Source: Chitinophaga sp. 180180018-3
GTDB taxonomy: Bacteria > Bacteroidota > Bacteroidia > Chitinophagales > Chitinophagaceae
Assembly: GCF_037893185.1 (NCBI RefSeq)
Contig: NZ_CP140772.1
Location: forward strand, 7,122,001-7,186,000
DNA length: 64,000 bases
Reading direction: 5' to 3'
Shown one piece after another: positions 59,673 through 64,000 of this stretch. The position numbers and the translations under genes are program-made. Numbering within the stretch: the stretch's first letter is position 1; every line of letters begins with the position of its first letter. The notes under the pieces were generated by a model. That model had not been told where the DNA came from, ran no database searches, and was given only the letters and a program-made list of their open reading frames with translations.

Positions 59673-61946
59673 TTAGTTGAAGCCGAGTCGGACAGGCTCC
59701 AGGCTATTGGGTTTCGGTGTAACATACTTGTACTTATTCCATTGTTCCATCAAAAGTCTGGCTATCAGATAACACACTGTTGATTCAGCACCCTGGTTCT
59801 GATTGACGTTATTTTTTTCCAATCCATCATAACACCCGTAAGTTAAGGGATTATATACCAATTGCCTTAAATGATTATTTCCCAGATACCAGCTAAAAGC
59901 CAGGCGCATTTTTTCCAGATATGAATTATTTTTTGTGATATTATAAAATGTATTCATTGCCAGCATAGTGTATGCAATTTCAATCGACTGTTCTCCACCT
60001 TCTTCCGGAGGTATAACAGCGTTTTTATGATACCATGTTTTGTTACTTATTACTTTCATATGACTATCAGTGAAAGTTTTGCTGCAAAGGAAAGCGAGAC
60101 TGTTTTCTCCTGTGCGGCGATACAATTCCATGCCTGTCACCTGGTAAGCCATCATGATTGCTTCCGGCAGTACAGCATTGCCGTATGTAAGGCAGGACTC
60201 ATACCAATTCCAGACGCCGTCGGCTTCGTTGCGATAATATTCGTATAGCCGTGCTGCCAGCAGATGCAGGATTTCCACTGCGCGGTCGCCTGGTTTGTAC
60301 TGGAGGAAATAGTATAGTCCTTTTATCGCAAATGCGATTGCTCTGGGCGATTGTACGGACTCCATCCAGTTGAAGCAGGGACGCAGCAATGACAGGGCGT
60401 CCTGTACTACATCGAAAGGCAGGTGCTGATGCTGTGAAAGGGCGTATCCCAGTGCCCATACAGTTCGGCCGTTGGCATCATCGAGGTTCACTTCCCGGTT
60501 CATTGCAGAGAAGCTGCCATCAAAGTCCATGTAGTTCAAAAACCTGCCAGATGGTGTCTGGCAGCGTTTTATGAAACCGATATACCTGCGCAGCAGCGAG
60601 TTGACGAAGCTGGAAGGTTTCAGTTCACTGCAATACATGCACATGGCTATGAGCGCGCGGGCGTTATCATCGAGGGTGTAGCCATACTCGGGATCAGGTA
60701 CATCATGCCGGGAGAACTGCAACATGCCCGTTTCGTCGGTCATACGATCGATATGATCGAGGTAAGGAGGTGGCAGGTTAGGCAGGATGCGATCTTCAGA
60801 GAGTGCATCACTGATTACTTCCATGTGGGCGATGGCCACATTTTCCCAGATAGAGCTGCGTGTTTTTTCGATAGCGGCTTCGCTCATTTGCCGGCGAAGA
60901 TCCGGATCGCCCAGCAGTCGCGTTGCGGCGGCGGAGAGCTGTCCGGGTTCATTAAAGCCAATGAGGCAACCGGCGCCATCGTCCAGCATTTCGCGGGCCT
61001 GTACAAAAGAAGTGGATATAACTGCACATCCTGCACTCATGGCGTATACAAAAGTACCGCTAACAGCCTGGTGCGGGTCTTTTGATGTGAAGAGGTATAT
61101 ATCAGTCAGCGACAGATAGTCGAGCAGCGTTTCCAGAGAAAGATACGCATTCACAAATCTCACATTATTCTCCAGGCCCAGTTCTTTCACCAATAATTCC
61201 AGGGAATCCCGGTATTGCTCTCCTTCATGGGAAAACACCACGGGGTGCGTCTTTCCCAACACCAGGTACATAGCTTCAGGATATTCATCCACAATGTGTT
61301 TCATGGCACGAATCCCTGTTTCTATTCCTTTATTCTCGCTCAGCAGGCCAAAGGTACTGAGTACCATTTTGCCATTCAGGTTATATTGTTCTTTCAGCGC
61401 AGGTACATCTTCTACTATGTGTGCGTGTGTACCGTGAGGAATGTGTGCAATCTTTTCTGCCGGCACCTGATATACTTCCCTGAGCAGTGTGGCAGACGAG
61501 CGGGTCATAACGATCACCTTCGCCGCCAATGTGCTGATGAGACTTACCACTTTTGTGCATTTAATATCGGGGTAGGGTAATACCGTATGGAAGCGTACTA
61601 TAAAAGGCTTATCCAGCAAGGATATCATCGCGAGCAGGTTATGGCCGAATTCACCTCCATAAAGGCCGAATTCATGTTCAAAGCAGAGCAGATCTATCCG
61701 GTTATCCCGATTTATTTTCTGGGCAAAGTCGATGCAGTTATCAATATCAAAAGGGTTTACTGTGTACGTAACTGGCCCTGTGTGCGGATCAGCAGGTTTG
61801 CCGGCTTCTCTTAATGCGGCTACCTCTATGCGGAGGTTGCCTGCAAAATTCTTATTCATGGCATTCACCAGATCCTGGGCAAAAGTTGCGATACCGCATT
61901 CGCGGGGCGGATAGGAGGTCACAAATAGCAAGGTCCTGACTTTCAT
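59673..61946 (-). CDS. Family 4 glycosyltransferase fused to a helical-barrel domain
   Basis: A 757-residue protein. Residues about 1-385 are a GT-B glycosyltransferase (VTSYPPRECGIATFAQDLVN near 9; VLSTFGLLSENKGIETGIRA near 195; FTSKDPHQAVSGTFVYAMSA near 286; SAGCAVIS). The remaining 370 residues are helical and rich in aromatic and Trp residues (GYTLDDNARALIAMCMY near 423; DDANGRTVWALGYALS near 489; WNWYESCLTYGNAVLPEA near 590), suggesting an alpha/alpha barrel of glycoside-hydrolase or epimerase type. It may make and process a mannose- or glucose-type glycan. It leads a transcript with the receiver protein. Confidence 0.85.
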   Translation of the reverse strand: MKVRTLLFVTSYPPRECGIATFAQDLVNAMNKNFAGNLRIEVAALREAGKPADPHTGPVTYTVNPFDIDNCIDFAQKINRDNRIDLLCFEHEFGLYGGEFGHNLLAMISLLDKPFIVRFHTVLPYPDIKCTKVVSLISTLAAKVIVMTRSSATLLREVYQVPAEKIAHIPHGTHAHIVEDVPALKEQYNLNGKMVLSTFGLLSENKGIETGIRAMKHIVDEYPEAMYLVLGKTHPVVFSHEGEQYRDSLELLVKELGLENNVRFVNAYLSLETLLDYLSLTDIYLFTSKDPHQAVSGTFVYAMSAGCAVISTSFVQAREMLDDGAGCLIGFNEPGQLSAAATRLLGDPDLRRQMSEAAIEKTRSSIWENVAIAHMEVISDALSEDRILPNLPPPYLDHIDRMTDETGMLQFSRHDVPDPEYGYTLDDNARALIAMCMYCSELKPSSFVNSLLRRYIGFIKRCQTPSGRFLNYMDFDGSFSAMNREVNLDDANGRTVWALGYALSQHQHLPFDVVQDALSLLRPCFNWMESVQSPRAIAFAIKGLYYFLQYKPGDRAVEILHLLAARLYEYYRNEADGVWNWYESCLTYGNAVLPEAIMMAYQVTGMELYRRTGENSLAFLCSKTFTDSHMKVISNKTWYHKNAVIPPEEGGEQSIEIAYTMLAMNTFYNITKNNSYLEKMRLAFSWYLGNNHLRQLVYNPLTYGCYDGLEKNNVNQNQGAESTVCYLIARLLMEQWNKYKYVTPKPNSLEPVRLGFN

Positions 61947-62151
61947 AATGACAGTTTTTCACAGTAAACAGTCTCTCCCGCTCCACACTTGTCATGGATC
62001 GGGATTCAGGATATTTCAAATATCAATCCAATGCCGGCCCCTTGCGGTTTTACTGATTTATCGTGAACGAAAATGTAGAAATCCTTCCACAAAAATTTGT
62101 TAATTGTCCACATGCCAGCCAACCAAAAAAATTCACATTCTATTAACAGTG

Positions 62152-62180
62152 AATATAAATATTTATATTTACAATTGTAA
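62152..62180. promoter_or_regulatory. Two adjacent AT-rich palindromes
   Basis: AATATAAATATTTATATT (62152-62169) is a perfect 18-base palindrome and TTACAATTGTAA (62169-62180) a perfect 12-base one, sharing a T. They lie in the 410-base gap between the divergent glycosyltransferase gene and the 62356 gene. They could be operator sites. The rest of this gap (61947-62355) holds no supported gene. Confidence 0.4.
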
Positions 62181-62355
62181 AACATTTTATCCCGATAGCT
62201 GGTTATTGTAGCACATTACTCATCAATAACCTATATATACCCGGATAAATATGTCCATTTGTCCATTTCAGCTTATTTTAGCTAAACCAAGCACCCAGGC
62301 TGTCATGTGAAAGACACTAAACCAATCCTTTCGTCATTTAAACCCAATTGGCGCT

Positions 62356-62634
62356 ATGCGAAACATTGCATGCACATTTAATGTAGATGGTGTTCCAACC
62401 AAAATCAATTTGCGGAAGCTACCCCGGCAACGACGTTTTCAGGCTATTATCGACCGTAATATCACGGAGTATATTATCTCTGATGAAACTAACGAGATTG
62501 AATATTATGAGGGGCCTGTATTGAGCGACTATCTGTCGACCAAGATAGCCGGATTGATCAGGCAGTATTTTCCGAATGTCAGGGCAATAGTAAAAATAGG
62601 GGAAGATAACTATGAGGGGTATGATGATTATTAA
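62356..62634 (+). CDS. Small protein of unknown function
   Basis: A 92-residue protein with no signal or membrane segment. It begins MRNIACTFNVDGVPTKINLR, has a basic stretch LRKLPRQRRFQAIIDRNITE and an acidic C terminus (IGEDNYEGYDDY). The middle reads as mixed alpha and beta. Codon use and lack of overlap with other genes support a real gene. It may be an adaptor or regulator of the signalling block nearby, but I see no evidence for any function. Confidence 0.6.
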   Translation: MRNIACTFNVDGVPTKINLRKLPRQRRFQAIIDRNITEYIISDETNEIEYYEGPVLSDYLSTKIAGLIRQYFPNVRAIVKIGEDNYEGYDDY

Positions 62635-62671
62635 GATCATCTGCATATGTAGCCTCCGGCTACCGGCGATC

Positions 62672-62706
62672 CGGTGAACTTAGTCTGTTCCGACCGAAGT
62701 TCACCG
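62672..62706. terminator. Hairpin between the 62356 gene and gpsA
   Basis: CGGTGAACTT (62672-62681) and AAGTTCACCG (62697-62706) are exact complements around a 15-base loop. It lies between convergent genes, 38 bases after the small gene. There is no T-run. Confidence 0.55.
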
Positions 62707-62721
62707 AATATTCCATTTCTA

Positions 62722-63744
62722 TCAGATAAATCCTTTTTCGAGTGCCTGAAATGCTTCTGCGGGGTGTACCTGCAGCCACAAAATGGCATATACCGCTTGT
62801 GCAACCGGCATATAGGCTCCTATTTTTTTGTTCATTTCATGCAGGCATTTGCTGGCATAATAACCTTCTGCTATCATGTTCAGCTCGAGCTGGGCTGCTT
62901 TAACGCTGTAGCCTTTGCCTATCATATTGCCAAAGGTGCGGTTCCGGCTGTGCAGAGAATAGCAGGTCACCAGCAGATCGCCGAGATATGCACTGGCGCT
63001 GTAATTGTGTGTTACCGGCTCAGTTCCCGCCACAATCGCTTTTAACTCTTCATATTTTTCCAGGAAATGCTGCATTTCCCTGAAACAGTTGGTGATAAAC
63101 ACACTGAGGAAGTTGTCGCCATACTCCCGGCCATGCGCTATACCAGCGCCCAAAGCATATATATTCTTCAACACGGCTGCCAGCTGCACACCTACTACAT
63201 CGGTGTTCACGATAGTGCGGAGATAACCTGAAGTGAATTTATCAGCGATAGTCTGGGTAGTTTCCAACTGAGTACCAGAAAAAGTGAGGTACGACAGTTT
63301 TTCATTGGCTACTTCTTCGGCGTGGCAAGGCCCGGTGATGGTAAAATACCGATCGGCAGTTAATCCGAAATGCTTTAGCAGGTATTCTCCTATCAGGTCG
63401 TTATTACTGGGCACGAGCCCTTTAATAGCAGAGATTACTTTTTTATTGTTCAGGGCATTTGCTGCCAGTCCGCTCAACACATTTTCAAGGAAAGCGGAAG
63501 GTACTGCCAGTACCAGTTCATCACAGGCAGCTACTATTTTCTGCAGGTCGTTACTAAGTGTCAGCAGGCTGGTATCAAAGTATACGGAGGTCAGATAATG
63601 CTTGTTATGATGTCTTAACTGCAGGTGTTGGATAGTGTCATCATTCCTGATCCACCAGTGAATATGATGTCCGTTGTCTGTCAGGATCTTTGCCAGCGCA
63701 GTAGCCCAGCTACCGCTGCCTATAATTCCAATACTCTTACTCAC
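62722..63744 (-). CDS. gpsA: Glycerol-3-phosphate dehydrogenase [NAD(P)+]
   Basis: A 340-residue cytosolic enzyme that reduces dihydroxyacetone phosphate to sn-glycerol 3-phosphate for phospholipids. The nucleotide-binding motif GIIGSGSWATALAKIL is at 5-20; AVPSAFLENVL near 82; SAIKGLV near 109; the catalytic Lys is in AAVLKNIYALGAGIAHG near 196. NFLSVFITNCFREMQ and YSASAYLGDLLVTCYSLHSRNR are further family blocks. It is co-directional with the RND adaptor gene upstream, separated by a palindrome. Confidence 0.95.
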   Translation of the reverse strand: MSKSIGIIGSGSWATALAKILTDNGHHIHWWIRNDDTIQHLQLRHHNKHYLTSVYFDTSLLTLSNDLQKIVAACDELVLAVPSAFLENVLSGLAANALNNKKVISAIKGLVPSNNDLIGEYLLKHFGLTADRYFTITGPCHAEEVANEKLSYLTFSGTQLETTQTIADKFTSGYLRTIVNTDVVGVQLAAVLKNIYALGAGIAHGREYGDNFLSVFITNCFREMQHFLEKYEELKAIVAGTEPVTHNYSASAYLGDLLVTCYSLHSRNRTFGNMIGKGYSVKAAQLELNMIAEGYYASKCLHEMNKKIGAYMPVAQAVYAILWLQVHPAEAFQALEKGFI

Positions 63745-63768
63745 ATTGCAAATTTTTATGCAATATAG

Positions 63769-63843
63769 AGAATTAGGAAATAGCGAGAAGACCTTAGCGA
63801 ATAATTATCCATCGCTAAGGTCTTCTCGCTATTTCCTAATTCT
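63769..63843. repeat. Heptad-arm palindrome, copy 7
   Basis: Perfect 32-base arms (63769-63800 and 63812-63843) surround an 11-base loop. Units AGAATTA and GGAAATA precede the core GCGAGAAGACCTTAGCGA. It lies between two minus-strand genes, starting 4 bases from the adaptor stop and ending 25 bases before the gpsA start. Confidence 0.92.
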
Positions 63844-63847
63844 TATA

Positions 63848-64000
63848 TTATTTGGCTTGCCCTTCAAACAGCTGGTTCTTAGGTACCAGCTTTACTTTCT
63901 TACCATTATCGAGCAGGCGTGAAATGGCGGAGTAAGGGGCTGAAACTACCTGATCGCCTGCGCTCAGGCCGGAAGTCACTTGTATCCAGGCGTCGTCCTG
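63848..64000 (-). CDS. RND efflux periplasmic adaptor (C-terminal end, cut by window edge)
   Basis: The last 50 codons of a gene that starts beyond the window. The sequence QDDAWIQVTSGLSAGDQVVS and then APYSAISRLLDNGKKVKLV resembles the end of HlyD/AcrA-type membrane-fusion proteins, in which a VxxGLxxGDxVV motif precedes the terminal strand. These link an inner-membrane pump to an outer-membrane channel. The stop is TAA at 63850-63848. Confidence 0.75.
   Translation of the reverse strand, partial: QDDAWIQVTSGLSAGDQVVSAPYSAISRLLDNGKKVKLVPKNQLFEGQAK

Noticed and set aside
1..64000. CRISPR arrays, rRNA genes, transposases, prophage genes
   Set aside because: No spaced direct repeats, no rRNA sequence and no integrase, transposase or phage structural genes were seen.

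Overview
The window looks like chromosomal DNA of a Bacteroidota member of the Chitinophaga type (family Chitinophagaceae is an inference, not tested by a search). The signs are a gldC end, family-restricted genes (DUF4290, IPExxxVDY, DUF5522, a tryptophan 2,3-dioxygenase beside an Lrp regulator), no Shine-Dalgarno signals before most starts, and several copies of the Bacteroidota promoter pattern TTG-N19/20-TAnnTTTG. No phage, transposase, CRISPR array, rRNA or biosynthetic cluster is visible. It is mostly housekeeping and envelope genes.

Layout. 1-5.1 kb: a minus-strand run of envelope genes (alpha/beta hydrolase, family 2 glycosyltransferase, peptide ABC permease, small lipoprotein, family 4 glycosyltransferase, gldC). 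5.3-9 kb: acyl-CoA dehydrogenase and a secreted murein amidase. 9-17 kb: secreted M28 peptidase, AhpD-like protein, 2-oxoacid:ferredoxin oxidoreductase beta subunit, LysE exporter, GH3-type enzyme, inositol monophosphatase and thiL. 17.3-24.2 kb: a tight minus-strand run uvrD, recX, omega-amidase-like, VOC protein, nagA and a family 39 glycosyltransferase. 24.5-29.4 kb: ECF sigma factor, HdeD protein, M28 peptidase, tatC-rpiB. 29.6-29.8 kb: a probable noncoding RNA. 30-34 kb: CNNM protein and the DUF4290-murA-gmk run. 34-38.9 kb: kynA, lrp, a tRNA-Leu-like gene, then trmB-DUF5522-alkyltransferase-like genes that overlap one another. 38.9-43.6 kb: LytS/LytT-type two-component pair, TetR regulator, beta-barrel protein, small lipoprotein. 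43.6-50.6 kb: rho, asnS, exbD, an Fe(II)/2-oxoglutarate oxygenase, chromate transporter. 50.6-54.4 kb: NtrC-type regulator, then Ku with a LigD phosphoesterase whose ligase domain has lost its active-site lysine. 54.8-62 kb: a signalling block (two histidine kinases, a sigma-54 activator, a receiver-only protein) ending in a two-domain glycosyltransferase. 62.3-64 kb: unknown small gene, gpsA and the end of an RND adaptor.

The most unusual feature is not a gene. At least seven intergenic palindromes share one design: outer arms built of 7-base units (mostly NNAATTA or NNNATTA) followed by a core ending GAAGACC, usually followed by TTAGC. They sit between convergent, co-directional and divergent genes, sometimes run into the last codons of both neighbours, and in one copy the two arms carry different numbers of the 7-base unit. 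They may act as terminators, but their placement and unit structure suggest a dispersed repeat family. Other points worth checking are the tRNA-Leu-like gene with a roughly 74-base variable region, the promoter- and terminator-bounded small RNA, and the Ku/pseudo-ligase pair.
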